Origin: Acinetobacter geminorum
Lineage (GTDB): Bacteria; Pseudomonadota; Gammaproteobacteria; Pseudomonadales; Moraxellaceae
Length of the DNA stretch: 64,000 bases
Direction of reading: 5' to 3'
NCBI RefSeq assembly: GCF_013009345.1
Contig: NZ_JABELE010000011.1
Location: forward strand, 96,382 to 160,381
Positions 43,013-53,281 of the stretch are shown piece after piece; positions within the stretch are counted from its first letter, which is position 1, and every line of letters starts with the position of its first letter. Position numbers and translations under genes: made by a program. Under the pieces are notes generated by a model. That model was not told the DNA's origin and did no database searches. It saw only the letters and a program-made list of their open reading frames with translations.

Positions 43013-43888
43013 ATGGCTGCTGAAGAACATGCCCTCACTTCGACAGAGTATATCAAGCATCACTTGACCAATATGACCTATGGCAAAATGCCAGACGGTA
43101 CATGGAAATTGGCTGAGACTGCTGAAGAAGCTCATTCGATGGGGTTCACTGCAATTCACTTGGATTCAATGGGTTGGTCAATTGGTCTTGGTGTGATTTT
43201 CTGTTTGATGTTCTGGATCGTTGCGAAAGCTGCAAATGCAGGTGTTCCAACTAAATTCCAGTCAGCAATCGAAATGATCATTGAGTTTGTTGACTCAAGT
43301 GTCCGTGATACTTTTCATGGCAAATCACGTTTAATCGCTCCGCTTGCACTCACTATTTTCGTGTGGATTTTCCTCATGAACTTAATGGACTTGATCCCAG
43401 TTGACTGGATTCCTCAAGTTGCAGCGTTTGTAGGTGCAAACGTATTTGGTATGGACCCTCACCACGTTTACTTCAAGATCGTTCCATCTACAGATCCAAA
43501 CATTACTTTAGGTATGTCTTTATCTGTATTTGTACTTATCTTGTTCTACAGCATCCGCGAAAAGGGTGTTGGTGGTTTCGTTGGCGAGTTGGCACTTAAC
43601 CCATTTAACCCAAGTAATCCAGTTGCAAAAGCGTTGCTTATTCCAGTGAACTTGATTTTGGAATTGGTAACATTCCTTGCTCGTCCGATTTCATTAGCTC
43701 TCCGACTATTCGGTAACATGTATGCCGGCGAGTTGATCTTTATCCTGATTGCTTTATTGCCGTTCTGGATTCAATGGGCGTTGTCTGTGCCTTGGGCGAT
43801 CTTCCACATTCTTGTAATCACGTTGCAGGCATTCATCTTTATGATGCTTACCATCGTTTACTTGAGCATGGCAAGCGAAAAACATTAA
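43013..43888 (+). CDS. atpB: ATP synthase Fo subunit a
   Basis: A 291-residue membrane subunit with the essential arginine in FLARPISLALRLFGNMYAGE and the conserved C-terminal hydrophobic segments (FHILVITLQAFIFMMLTIVY). It forms the proton half-channels beside the c-ring. The N-terminal 60 residues are hydrophilic and acidic. 104 bp follow atpI. Confidence 0.97.
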   Translation: MAAEEHALTSTEYIKHHLTNMTYGKMPDGTWKLAETAEEAHSMGFTAIHLDSMGWSIGLGVIFCLMFWIVAKAANAGVPTKFQSAIEMIIEFVDSSVRDTFHGKSRLIAPLALTIFVWIFLMNLMDLIPVDWIPQVAAFVGANVFGMDPHHVYFKIVPSTDPNITLGMSLSVFVLILFYSIREKGVGGFVGELALNPFNPSNPVAKALLIPVNLILELVTFLARPISLALRLFGNMYAGELIFILIALLPFWIQWALSVPWAIFHILVITLQAFIFMMLTIVYLSMASEKH

Positions 43889-43939
43889 TGGTATTGCCTA
43901 ACTATCAATTGGTGGTTAGGTACAATTTTTTTAATTTAA

Positions 43940-44218
<279 letters not shown>

Positions 44219-44256
44219 TCATCTTAATTCCTAAATCCACTATTTGAGGAATTGCA

Positions 44257-44727
44257 ATGAATATCAACCTCACATTGATTGGTCAAGCGATTGCGTTTGC
44301 ATTCTTTGTTGCATTCTGCATGAAGTTTGTTTGGCCACCACTAATCAATGCGATTAGTGAGCGTCAGCGTAAAATCGCTGATGGCTTAAATGCAGCAGAA
44401 AAAGCGAAAGCTGACCTTGCCGATGCACAAGCGCAAGTTAAGCAAGAACTTGATGCAGCTAAAGCACAAGCGGCTCAATTGATCGAACAAGCGAACCGTC
44501 GTGCAGCGCAATTGATCGAAGAAGCTCGTACTCAAGCTGCGGCTGAAGGTGAGCGTATTCGTCAACAGGCTAAAGAAGCTGTTGATCAAGAAATCAATTC
44601 TGCTCGCGAAGAATTACGTCAACAAGTAGCTGCTTTGGCAGTAACTGGTGCAGAAAAAATCCTGAACCAGCAAGTTGATGCAGAAGCTCATAACGCCATG
44701 CTGTCTCAGCTGGCTGCTAAACTTTAA
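44257..44727 (+). CDS. atpF: ATP synthase Fo subunit b
   Basis: A 156-residue subunit with one N-terminal membrane helix ([20 protein letters not shown]) and a long charged coiled coil ([20 protein letters not shown] and onward). It forms the peripheral stalk. Confidence 0.97.
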
Positions 44728-44739
44728 GCGAGGCGAATT

Positions 44740-45276
44740 ATGGCTGAACTCTTGACGTTGGCACGTCCGTATGCCAAAGCAGCATTTGCTTATGCTTCTG
44801 AGCAAGGTGCAACAGACAATTGGTCGAATGCGTTACAAGTGCTCAGTGCTGCGGTGCAAGACGAAGCATTTTCCGCTTATTTAAATCGCCCTGAACTTAC
44901 TCCTGCGGAGCAAGTGAAGCTTTTTGCTAAAGTTTTAGGTGAAGATCAATCTCAAGCAGTGTCTAACTTTTTGACACTTCTTGCAGATAACGATCGTTTA
45001 ATGCTGTTACCTGAAATTGAAGCAGAATATGAACAGCTTAAATCACAGAATAACAACAATGTGGATGTCGTGATTGAATCGGCTTTCCCGTTAACTGCTG
45101 AACAAGAGCAACTGTTGAAATCTGCTTTAGAAAAGCGTTTTAACAGTACAGTAACTGTTTCAGTTGAAGTTAAACCTGAGCTTATTGCAGGTGTTGTAAT
45201 TCGTGCAGGCGATCAAGTGATAGATGATTCTGCGCTTAACAAGCTTGAAAAAATGCGTACTCGTCTTCTTGCATAA
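44740..45276 (+). CDS. atpH: ATP synthase F1 subunit delta
   Basis: A 178-residue subunit beginning MAELLTLARPYAKAAFAYAS with the typical C-terminal VIRAGDQVIDDSALNKLEKM. It joins the peripheral stalk to F1. Confidence 0.97.
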   Translation: MAELLTLARPYAKAAFAYASEQGATDNWSNALQVLSAAVQDEAFSAYLNRPELTPAEQVKLFAKVLGEDQSQAVSNFLTLLADNDRLMLLPEIEAEYEQLKSQNNNNVDVVIESAFPLTAEQEQLLKSALEKRFNSTVTVSVEVKPELIAGVVIRAGDQVIDDSALNKLEKMRTRLLA

Positions 45277-45322
45277 TGCAAATGATGAAGACTGAACTAA
45301 TAAAAGATTGAGGAATAGCGCA

Positions 45323-46867
45323 ATGCAACAACTGAATCCATCCGAGATCAGTGCGCTCATTAAACAGCGTATCGGAGATCTGGACACCAGCGCGACCGCT
45401 AAAAACGAAGGTACCATTGTTATGGTATCCGACGGTATCGTGCGCATTCACGGTCTTGCTGATGCAATGTACGGTGAAATGATCGAATTCGACGGCGGCT
45501 TATTTGGTATGGCACTGAACCTAGAACAGGATTCAGTGGGTGCCGTTGTTTTAGGTAACTACCTAAGCCTTCAAGAAGGTCAAAAAGCTCGTTGTACAGG
45601 TCGTGTATTAGAAGTTCCAGTTGGTCCTGAACTTCTTGGCCGTGTTGTCGATGCTTTGGGTAACCCAATTGATGGTAAAGGCCCAATTGATGCGAAATTA
45701 ACTGATGCTGTTGAAAAAGTAGCACCAGGCGTAATTTGGCGTCAATCTGTAGATGAGCCTGTTCAAACTGGTTATAAATCAGTTGATACAATGATTCCTG
45801 TTGGCCGTGGCCAACGTGAGTTGATCATCGGTGACCGTCAAACTGGTAAAACAGCGATGGCGATCGATGCGATCATCGCTCAGAAAAACTCTGGCATTAA
45901 ATGTGTATACGTTGCGATTGGTCAAAAACAATCAACAATTGCAAACGTTGTACGTAAGCTAGAAGAAACTGGCGCTATGGCGTATACAACTGTTGTCGCT
46001 GCTGCGGCTGCTGATCCTGCTGCTATGCAGTACTTAGCTCCGTACTCTGGCTGTACAATGGGTGAATACTTCCGTGACCGCGGTGAAGACGCTCTTATTA
46101 TTTATGATGATTTGTCTAAGCAAGCTGTTGCTTACCGTCAAATTTCATTACTTTTACGTCGTCCACCAGGTCGTGAAGCGTATCCAGGTGACGTATTCTA
46201 TCTTCACTCACGTCTTCTTGAACGTGCTTCTCGTGTATCTGCTGACTACGTTGAGAAATTCACTAATGGCGCAGTAACTGGTCAAACTGGTTCTTTAACT
46301 GCATTGCCAATTATTGAAACTCAAGCAGGTGACGTATCTGCATTCGTACCAACGAACGTAATTTCGATTACTGACGGTCAGATCTTCTTAGAAACATCAT
46401 TATTCAACGCAGGTATTCGTCCTGCTGTGAACGCGGGTATCTCTGTATCTCGTGTTGGTGGTTCTGCTCAAACTAAGATCATCAAAAAATTGTCTGGTGG
46501 TATCCGTACCGCTTTAGCACAATACCGTGAATTGGCTGCGTTTGCTCAGTTCGCTTCTGACCTTGACGAAGCAACTCGTAAGCAACTTGAACATGGTCAA
46601 CGTGTAACTGAGTTAATGAAGCAAAAACAATATGCTCCTTACTCAATTGCTGACCAAGCTGTTTCTGTTTATGCATCTAACGAAGGCTACATGGCTGACG
46701 TAGAAGTTAAGAAAATCGTAGACTTTGATGCTGCGTTAATTTCTTACTTCCGCTCAGAATATGCTCCGTTGATGAAACAAATCGATGAAACTGGTGATTA
46801 CAACAAAGACATCGAAGCAGCAATCAAAGCAGGTATTGAAAGCTTTAAAGCGACTCAAACTTACTAA
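45323..46867 (+). CDS. atpA: ATP synthase F1 subunit alpha
   Basis: A 514-residue non-catalytic nucleotide-binding subunit. P-loop GDRQTGKTAMAIDAI, and the conserved alpha motif ISITDGQIFLE and GVSVSRVGG-like NAGISVSRVGGSAQTKI. ATG 45323 (MQQLNPSEISALIKQRIGD) is preferred over an upstream in-frame start that has no ribosome-binding site. Confidence 0.98.
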   Translation: MQQLNPSEISALIKQRIGDLDTSATAKNEGTIVMVSDGIVRIHGLADAMYGEMIEFDGGLFGMALNLEQDSVGAVVLGNYLSLQEGQKARCTGRVLEVPVGPELLGRVVDALGNPIDGKGPIDAKLTDAVEKVAPGVIWRQSVDEPVQTGYKSVDTMIPVGRGQRELIIGDRQTGKTAMAIDAIIAQKNSGIKCVYVAIGQKQSTIANVVRKLEETGAMAYTTVVAAAAADPAAMQYLAPYSGCTMGEYFRDRGEDALIIYDDLSKQAVAYRQISLLLRRPPGREAYPGDVFYLHSRLLERASRVSADYVEKFTNGAVTGQTGSLTALPIIETQAGDVSAFVPTNVISITDGQIFLETSLFNAGIRPAVNAGISVSRVGGSAQTKIIKKLSGGIRTALAQYRELAAFAQFASDLDEATRKQLEHGQRVTELMKQKQYAPYSIADQAVSVYASNEGYMADVEVKKIVDFDAALISYFRSEYAPLMKQIDETGDYNKDIEAAIKAGIESFKATQTY

Positions 46868-46944
46868 GTTTAGTTTTAGTTAAGTTTGGTTCACGGATCA
46901 ACCTTCGGAAGCTCGAAAGAGCTTTCGAATACTAGGTTAAGCGT

Positions 46945-47814
46945 ATGGCAAATTTAAAAGAAATTCGCGCCAAAGTAGCTAGTATCAAGAGCACGCAAAA
47001 GATTACTCGCGCGATGCAAATGGTAGCTGCTTCTAAAATGCGTCGTGCGCAAGAGCGCATGGCTCAGGGCCGTCCGTATGCCGATAATATGCGCCGTGTA
47101 ATTGCTCACTTGGTACAAGCAAACCCTGAATACAAACACCGTTATATGGTTGACCGCCCAGTTAAGCGTGTTGGCTATATCGTAGTGTCTTCAGATCGTG
47201 GTTTGGCAGGTGGCTTGAACATTAACTTGTTCAAGAAAGTTGTGCAGCATGTCAAAGCACAACAACAGCAGTCAATTGAAGTTGAATTTGCTTTAATTGG
47301 TCAAAAAGCGGTTTCGTTTTTTAAGAATTACGGCGGTAAAGTGCTCGGTGCAACTACCCAACTTGGCGATGCGCCGAGTTTGGAACAGTTAACTGGCTCA
47401 GTCCAAGTTATGCTTGATGCATTTGATAAAGGCGAATTAGATCGTATCTATCTCGTATCAAATGGCTTCGTTAATGCAATGACTCAGCAGCCTAAAGTAG
47501 AACAACTTGTTCCTTTAGCACCGGCAGAAGAAGGCGATGATCTCAACCGTACTTATGGTTGGGACTATATCTACGAACCAGAAGCAGAAGAATTGTTAAA
47601 TGGTTTGTTGGTTCGCTATATCGAGTCTATGGTTTATCAAGGTGTGATTGAAAACGTTGCATGTGAGCAGTCAGCTCGTATGGTCGCAATGAAAGCAGCG
47701 ACAGACAACGCAGGACAATTGATTAAAGACCTACAACTCATTTACAACAAGCTGCGTCAAGCCGCGATTACTCAGGAAATTTCCGAGATCGTTGGCGGTG
47801 CCGCTGCCGTTTAA
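46945..47814 (+). CDS. atpG: ATP synthase F1 subunit gamma
   Basis: A 289-residue central shaft subunit with the conserved N-terminus (MANLKEIRAKVASIKSTQKI) and C-terminus (DLQLIYNKLRQAAITQEISE), forming the antiparallel coiled coil that rotates within the alpha-beta hexamer. Confidence 0.98.
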   Translation: MANLKEIRAKVASIKSTQKITRAMQMVAASKMRRAQERMAQGRPYADNMRRVIAHLVQANPEYKHRYMVDRPVKRVGYIVVSSDRGLAGGLNINLFKKVVQHVKAQQQQSIEVEFALIGQKAVSFFKNYGGKVLGATTQLGDAPSLEQLTGSVQVMLDAFDKGELDRIYLVSNGFVNAMTQQPKVEQLVPLAPAEEGDDLNRTYGWDYIYEPEAEELLNGLLVRYIESMVYQGVIENVACEQSARMVAMKAATDNAGQLIKDLQLIYNKLRQAAITQEISEIVGGAAAV

Positions 47815-47844
47815 CATTATTAAGTTTGAATTGAGGAGACAGCA

Positions 47845-49239
47845 ATGAGTAGCGGTCGTATCATTCAGATCATCGGCGCGGTTATCGACGTCGAGTTTGA
47901 GCGCAATAGCGTTCCTAAGATCTATGACGCTCTCCAAGTTGACGGTACTGAAACTACATTAGAAGTTCAGCAACAGCTTGGCGATGGTGTTGTTCGTACC
48001 ATCGCAATGGGTTCTACAGAAGGTCTTAAACGTGGCCTTAATGTAACTAGTACAAATGCACCGATTTCTGTTCCAGTAGGTCCAGCTACGCTTGGTCGTA
48101 TCATGGACGTTTTGGGTCGCCCAATTGATGAAGCAGGTCCTGTAGCGACTGAAGAGCGTTTGCCGATTCATCGTCAAGCACCTTCTTATGCTGAACAAGC
48201 AGCTTCTACTGACCTTTTAGAAACTGGTATTAAAGTAATTGACTTACTTTGCCCGTTTGCAAAAGGTGGTAAAGTTGGTTTATTCGGTGGTGCCGGTGTT
48301 GGTAAAACCGTTAACATGATGGAGTTGATCAACAACATCGCTAAAGCTCACTCAGGTTTATCTGTGTTTGCTGGTGTTGGTGAACGTACTCGTGAAGGTA
48401 ACGACTTCTATCACGAAATGAAAGATTCTAACGTTCTTGACAAAGTAGCAATGGTCTACGGTCAGATGAACGAGCCACCAGGTAACCGTTTACGCGTAGC
48501 GTTAACTGGTTTGACTATGGCTGAATACTTCCGTGATCAAAAAGACGAAAATGGTAAAGGTCGTGACGTATTATTATTCGTCGACAACATCTACCGTTAT
48601 ACACTTGCGGGTACTGAAGTATCAGCATTGTTAGGTCGTATGCCATCTGCTGTAGGTTACCAACCTACACTTGCAGAAGAAATGGGTGTTCTTCAAGAGC
48701 GTATTACATCTACTAAGTCTGGTTCGATCACATCGATCCAAGCAGTATATGTACCTGCCGATGACTTAACAGATCCATCTCCTGCAACTACATTTGCTCA
48801 CTTAGATGCAACAGTAGTATTGAGCCGTGACATCGCATCTTCTGGTATCTATCCAGCGATCGATCCACTTGACTCAACTTCACGTCAGTTAGACCCATTA
48901 GTTGTTGGTCAAGAGCACTATGAAATTGCGCGTGCAGTACAAAACGTATTGCAACGTTATAAAGAGCTTAAAGACATCATCGCAATCTTGGGTATGGATG
49001 AGTTAGCTGAAGAAGACAAATTGGTTGTTTACCGTGCGCGTAAAATCCAACGTTTCTTCTCTCAACCATTCCACGTAGCTGAAGTGTTTACTGGTGCTCC
49101 TGGTAAATTAGTACCGCTTAAAGAAACTATTCGTGGCTTTAAAGGTCTATTAGCTGGTGAATACGATCACATCCCAGAACAAGCGTTCTATATGGTTGGT
49201 GGTATTGACGAAGTGATTGCTAAAGCTGAGAAACTCTAA
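47845..49239 (+). CDS. atpD: ATP synthase F1 subunit beta
   Basis: A 464-residue catalytic subunit. P-loop FGGAGVGKTVNMMELI, catalytic Glu in AGVGERTREGNDFYHEM, and Walker B LLFVDNIYRYTLAGTEVSAL, followed by the DELSEED-like DELAEEDK. Confidence 0.98.
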   Translation: MSSGRIIQIIGAVIDVEFERNSVPKIYDALQVDGTETTLEVQQQLGDGVVRTIAMGSTEGLKRGLNVTSTNAPISVPVGPATLGRIMDVLGRPIDEAGPVATEERLPIHRQAPSYAEQAASTDLLETGIKVIDLLCPFAKGGKVGLFGGAGVGKTVNMMELINNIAKAHSGLSVFAGVGERTREGNDFYHEMKDSNVLDKVAMVYGQMNEPPGNRLRVALTGLTMAEYFRDQKDENGKGRDVLLFVDNIYRYTLAGTEVSALLGRMPSAVGYQPTLAEEMGVLQERITSTKSGSITSIQAVYVPADDLTDPSPATTFAHLDATVVLSRDIASSGIYPAIDPLDSTSRQLDPLVVGQEHYEIARAVQNVLQRYKELKDIIAILGMDELAEEDKLVVYRARKIQRFFSQPFHVAEVFTGAPGKLVPLKETIRGFKGLLAGEYDHIPEQAFYMVGGIDEVIAKAEKL

Positions 49240-49256
49240 TTTAAGGAGATCATCTC

Positions 49257-49676
49257 ATGGCGACTATGCAATGTGATGTCGTAAGTGTTAAAGAGTCTAT
49301 TTACTCTGGCGCAGTAACGATGTTAATCGCGAAAGGTGCTGGTGGTGAGCTTGGTATTTTGCCAGGACATGCTCCACTTGTAACTTTGCTTCAACCGGGC
49401 CCGATTCGTGTTCAGTTGGAAAATGGTACAGAAGAAATCGTCTATGTATCTGGCGGTGTTTTAGAAGTTCAACCTCATGTTGTCACGGTTCTTGCAGATA
49501 CTGCAATCCGTGCTGACAATTTGGATGAAGCTGCAATTTTGGAAGCACGTAAAAATGCTGAACAATTGCTTGCGAACCAAAAGAGTGATTTGGACTCAGC
49601 AGCTGCATTGGCATCTCTATCAGAGATTTCAGGTCAGCTTGAAACTATCCGTAAGATGAAAAACCGCGCACTATAA
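49257..49676 (+). CDS. atpC: ATP synthase F1 subunit epsilon
   Basis: A 139-residue subunit beginning MATMQCDVVSVKESIYSGAV with the beta-sandwich GELGILPGHAPLVTLLQPG and a C-terminal helical hairpin. It couples and inhibits the enzyme. Last gene of the operon. Confidence 0.97.
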   Translation: MATMQCDVVSVKESIYSGAVTMLIAKGAGGELGILPGHAPLVTLLQPGPIRVQLENGTEEIVYVSGGVLEVQPHVVTVLADTAIRADNLDEAAILEARKNAEQLLANQKSDLDSAAALASLSEISGQLETIRKMKNRAL

Positions 49677-49694
49677 TTGCCGGTTTGAGATTGG

Positions 49695-49718
49695 AAAAGC
49701 CACCGTAAGGTGGCTTTT
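49695..49718 (+). terminator. Terminator of the atp operon
   Basis: Stem AAAAGCCACC/GGTGGCTTTT with a GTAA loop, then Ts. Confidence 0.9.
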
Positions 49719-49733
49719 TTTATGAGTTAATTT

Positions 49734-50330
49734 TTAAGATTCAGTTTTTGAATCTGACTTTTCATCTCCTGCCATAATCATGGCAGCAAGCTTCACCATA
49801 TCCATTTGAATGGTATTAAGTTGCTTTTCAATTTGGTCAAAGTCAATTTGATCCAATTTCCCATTTAATAAAGGCATACTTAGAGCTTGTTGATTGGCAT
49901 GTAATAAGCTTTGTCGAATATTCTCAATTTCCTGACTTTTGATATCTAAAGTCAGAAGTGCTTGATTTAAACCTTCTAGTTGCTGTTTTAAAGTAGTGAC
50001 AGTAGTTTTTAGTTCATTCTGATTCTTATCTTGGATGGCTTGTTCAACATCAAGCTGAGTATCTTTAAGTTGTTCAACGTAGTCACCAGCTTTAAGCTGT
50101 AAATTAGCAGCATCGCGGACCATATAAAAAATGTTGCCACTTTTAAATTCGGTTTTACTCGGTGCAATATCTGACTCATTTTGTTCAATAGCCTGATCGG
50201 ATGCCTGTTCAGTTATTTCGGTTTTTTCTTGTTCTGTCGCATGATCCTGTGCCTGATCACATCCAAGCAAAAGCATGCCTGAGGCAAAAATTACAATAGG
50301 AAGAAATGCACCTTGTAAAACTTTTTTCAT
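49734..50330 (-). CDS. Putative lipoprotein, coiled-coil rich
   Basis: A protein of about 198 residues with a lipoprotein signal (MKKVLQGAFLPIVIFASGML, lipobox LLGC). A Glu/Gln-rich linker (about residues 25-55) precedes a helical region with many Gln, Leu and Ile heptads (ELKTTVTTLKQQLEGLNQAL and LDIKSQEIENIRQSLLHANQ), a probable coiled coil. Function unknown. The chosen start at 50330 gives the best signal peptide; an upstream in-frame start would add ten residues. Confidence 0.75.
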   Translation of the reverse strand: MKKVLQGAFLPIVIFASGMLLLGCDQAQDHATEQEKTEITEQASDQAIEQNESDIAPSKTEFKSGNIFYMVRDAANLQLKAGDYVEQLKDTQLDVEQAIQDKNQNELKTTVTTLKQQLEGLNQALLTLDIKSQEIENIRQSLLHANQQALSMPLLNGKLDQIDFDQIEKQLNTIQMDMVKLAAMIMAGDEKSDSKTES

Positions 50331-50471
50331 AACTAAAAACAACATCAAATAAAGCAAATAGATACTATAGGCATAAAATATGAAGAAAAATTGTATTGTT
50401 GCAAACGAACAACATTTCGAGGAGAGGATAAAAAAGAGCGTATAAAACGCCCTTTCTCACATTTTAAAATA

Positions 50472-51017
50472 TTATTTTGCTAACTCTGCTTCAACTGCTT
50501 TAACGATCTGTTCATCGTCTGCTGTTAGGTTCGGAGCAAAGCGAGCTACGACTTCACCATTTTTATTAATTAAAAACTTTTCGAAGTTCCATAAAACTTC
50601 TGGAGCAGGGTTGGTCGGAATACCTAAGCCTTCTAAACGCTCACGGAAGGGACCTTCACCAGTGCGTTCCGGCTGAGCCGTTGTCAAAGCTTGGTAAAGT
50701 GGATGCTTATCTTCGCCGACTACAGAAACCTTAGAAAATAAAGGGAAATGAACATCATAATTTAATGAACAGAACTGTTGAATTTCTTCATCAGAACCTG
50801 GTTCTTGTTCTTTAAAGTTGTTTGCTGGGAAACCTAAAATTTCAAGACCTTGGTCTTTTTTTGCTTGATAAAGTTTTTCTAAGCCTTCGTATTGTGGAGT
50901 TAAACCGCATTTAGAAGCAGTATTTACGATAAGTAAAACTTTCCCTTTGTATTGTTCGAGGTCAACCGTTTCGCCTGAAATGGCTTTTACTGGGATGTGA
51001 TATACAGATTGTGTCAT
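50472..51017 (-). CDS. Glutathione peroxidase
   Basis: A 181-residue thioredoxin-fold peroxidase. The peroxidatic Cys37 lies in NTASKCGLTPQYEGLEKLY, with the LGFPANNFKEQEPGSDEEI and LWNFEKFLINKNGEVVARF motifs. These enzymes reduce hydroperoxides with thioredoxin or glutathione (BtuE type). Confidence 0.93.
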   Translation of the reverse strand: MTQSVYHIPVKAISGETVDLEQYKGKVLLIVNTASKCGLTPQYEGLEKLYQAKKDQGLEILGFPANNFKEQEPGSDEEIQQFCSLNYDVHFPLFSKVSVVGEDKHPLYQALTTAQPERTGEGPFRERLEGLGIPTNPAPEVLWNFEKFLINKNGEVVARFAPNLTADDEQIVKAVEAELAK

Positions 51018-51136
51018 GAGTCTTTCCTAAAGATTGTAATTGATATCAAGTAACGCATTTGTTTTAACTGCTATTGAGGGGCAGTGCAATAATATTCGTG
51101 TTCAAAAAGGAAAAGTTTTTAAAGATAAACTGAATT

Positions 51137-51901
51137 CTAGTTATTTCTGATTTGGATAGGTGTTTGCCCAGTGTAACGTTTAAAAAACTCAATGAAACTT
51201 GAGCTATGTTGATAACCTAAATCGTATGCTAAACGCTTGATAGGCATCCCTTGGCGAATCTGATGAATGGCATAAACAATTTTGGCCCGATTTCTCCATT
51301 CGGACAACGAAAGCTGAAGCTCTTGTTGACTCAAACGTAATAAGTGACGATCACTGACCGAAAAGTTTTGTAGCAACTGCTGTAAAGACTGATCAAAAAG
51401 TAATGGATCTGAAAGTTTTTCTAAAATAGGCAATAAAACAGGATGTCGTGTTTGCGGTAAATAATGCGAATATGCAGGAGCTTGTTTAAGTTGATCGAAT
51501 AGAACTTGTAAAAGATGTTCTAAGTATTCAGATTGTCCAGTTTGTTTTTGCTGCTCTAGAATTTGTAAAACTAAGGTTCGAAAGAAAGGTTGAATACTAA
51601 AACATTTACAGATATCACCTAAAATAGAACAGAGGCGAGGGTGTAGTCGAATACAGATATAGTGAATTTCATGGTCAATATGAGTAGATTGATGAACAGT
51701 TTGAGGTGGAATCCAAAGACCATAGCTAGGTGGAGAAAGATATAGCTGTTCTTCAATCTCCATTTCTAATATGCCATTTAAACTGAAATTAAAATCTCCC
51801 CAAAGAGATGCATGAGGACGAACAATATCTTCTTTTTGGTATAGAAATTCATGAACTTCTATACTCTTTAATAATGAAAATTGTTGGTCCTCATCGTTCA
51901 T
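51137..51901 (-). CDS. AraC-family transcriptional regulator
   Basis: A 254-residue regulator with a cupin-like N-terminal region (SLWGDFNFSLNGILEMEIEE, LSPPSYGLWIPPQTVHQSTH) and the C-terminal double helix-turn-helix (QIRQGMPIKRLAYDLGYQHS and the FKRYTGQTP signature). It lies immediately downstream of an MFS exporter gene (22 bp), which it may control. Confidence 0.9.
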   Translation of the reverse strand: MNDEDQQFSLLKSIEVHEFLYQKEDIVRPHASLWGDFNFSLNGILEMEIEEQLYLSPPSYGLWIPPQTVHQSTHIDHEIHYICIRLHPRLCSILGDICKCFSIQPFFRTLVLQILEQQKQTGQSEYLEHLLQVLFDQLKQAPAYSHYLPQTRHPVLLPILEKLSDPLLFDQSLQQLLQNFSVSDRHLLRLSQQELQLSLSEWRNRAKIVYAIHQIRQGMPIKRLAYDLGYQHSSSFIEFFKRYTGQTPIQIRNN

Positions 51902-51922
51902 CTATATGCTCTGACTCATATT

Positions 51923-53137
51923 TTAATTTTCACAAGTAGCTTTAGGATTATTTAAACCTTTCGCTAAGGTAAATGTACTTAGTAATGCTAGGGCAACGAA
52001 GCTTAATACACCATAAATTAAAGTATTTTCATTGAAATGATCAACCACATATCCCCCTAATAATGAACCTGTGGCAATCATCACCTGAAACATACCTACA
52101 AAAAGAGGCATACCTTTTTCAACAGCATGTGGTGCGTGGACAAACATCCAGATATTTGCTGAGGTAGGGAAAGCGCCAAATGCAAATCCCCATAACGCGG
52201 TTAAGACAATAGCACCAAACTCATGAACGGCAAAAAGAGGAAATCCAAAAAATACGATTGCAAAGCATGTACCCACAAAAGCTAATGTATAACGGACATT
52301 TAAATTACCACTATATCCGGCAAAAGCATTCCCGAAAATACCTGCAATTCCATAGAGCAATAATAATGAACTAATGGTTGTCCCGTTAAAACCGGCAACA
52401 TTTTTAAAGAAAGGTGCTAAATAGCTATAGGCACAAAAATGAGCGAGTCCGATCAATAAAACAATCAACATGCCACTACGTGCTTTAGGAGTGCGTAATA
52501 GTGCTGGCAAATCTTTCATATGAATTGCCGAGTCTGGTACAAGTTTAGGTAAAAAGATTAATTGTAAGATTAAAACAACTAAGCCAATGCCTGCTGTAAT
52601 TCCAAAAGCACTACGCCAGCCATAAAACTCGCTTAACCAAGTTCCAATCGGTACACCTAGAACTGTAGCAAAAGTTACACCCGCCATTACTACCGCAGTT
52701 GCTTTAGCGATGGGAAGGTGTGAAGGAGCTAATTTCCCACTTAAAGCAATAGCTGTTGCCCAGAAACCACCAATTGAAATACCTAAAATTAAGCGGCTCA
52801 ATAATAAAATATGAAAGTTTTCAGCAAAGGCAGTAATGGTATTGGCAATAACCATAATTGCAGTCAGTAAGATAAGCACATAACGCCGATCAAGTTGTTT
52901 TACCGATACAGGCAATAGAGGGGCTGCAATTGCTGCCATAATGCCGGGTACCGTAATAATCAAGCCTGCTGTACCTACAGAAATATTTAAATCTGTTGCA
53001 ACACTATTTAAAACACCAACGGGTAAAAATTCACTTGTAACTAAGGCAAATGCTGCGATAGAAACGGCCAAAATGGCAAACCAGCTTCCTTGAGTGGAGG
53101 TCGTGGGTCGTGCTTTAGAGATAGACGATTGGTCCAT
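51923..53137 (-). CDS. Major facilitator superfamily (DHA1-type) exporter
   Basis: A 404-residue protein with twelve hydrophobic segments. It starts MDQSSISKARPTTSTQGSWF and has a DHA1-type first helix (AFALVTSEFLPVGVLNSVAT), motif A (LPVSVKQLDRRYVLI) and the motif C region (GVPIGTWLSEFYGWRSAFGI). Drug or sugar efflux (YdhP/NepI/SotB-like) is likely. An AraC gene follows, and a divergent TetR gene precedes it, with palindromes between. Confidence 0.87.
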   Translation of the reverse strand: MDQSSISKARPTTSTQGSWFAILAVSIAAFALVTSEFLPVGVLNSVATDLNISVGTAGLIITVPGIMAAIAAPLLPVSVKQLDRRYVLILLTAIMVIANTITAFAENFHILLLSRLILGISIGGFWATAIALSGKLAPSHLPIAKATAVVMAGVTFATVLGVPIGTWLSEFYGWRSAFGITAGIGLVVLILQLIFLPKLVPDSAIHMKDLPALLRTPKARSGMLIVLLIGLAHFCAYSYLAPFFKNVAGFNGTTISSLLLLYGIAGIFGNAFAGYSGNLNVRYTLAFVGTCFAIVFFGFPLFAVHEFGAIVLTALWGFAFGAFPTSANIWMFVHAPHAVEKGMPLFVGMFQVMIATGSLLGGYVVDHFNENTLIYGVLSFVALALLSTFTLAKGLNNPKATCEN

Positions 53138-53192
53138 AGGAAATCCTTACTTGGCTAAATTTGGAGTAAAGAAAGACAATTTATTAATTAAC

Positions 53193-53262
53193 TAACGATC
53201 ATTATGAAAATAAAATAGTTGATAAAAAATCGAACGTCAATTAATTTAATAACGATTGTTAT
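53193..53262. promoter_or_regulatory. Operator candidates between MFS and TetR genes
   Basis: Two related sites, TAACGATCATTA (53193-53204) and ATAACGATTGTTAT (53249-53262, near-palindromic), lie in the divergent intergenic region; the TetR-family product is the likely binder. Confidence 0.45.
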
Positions 53263-53281
53263 AAAAATAGATGTGATCTTT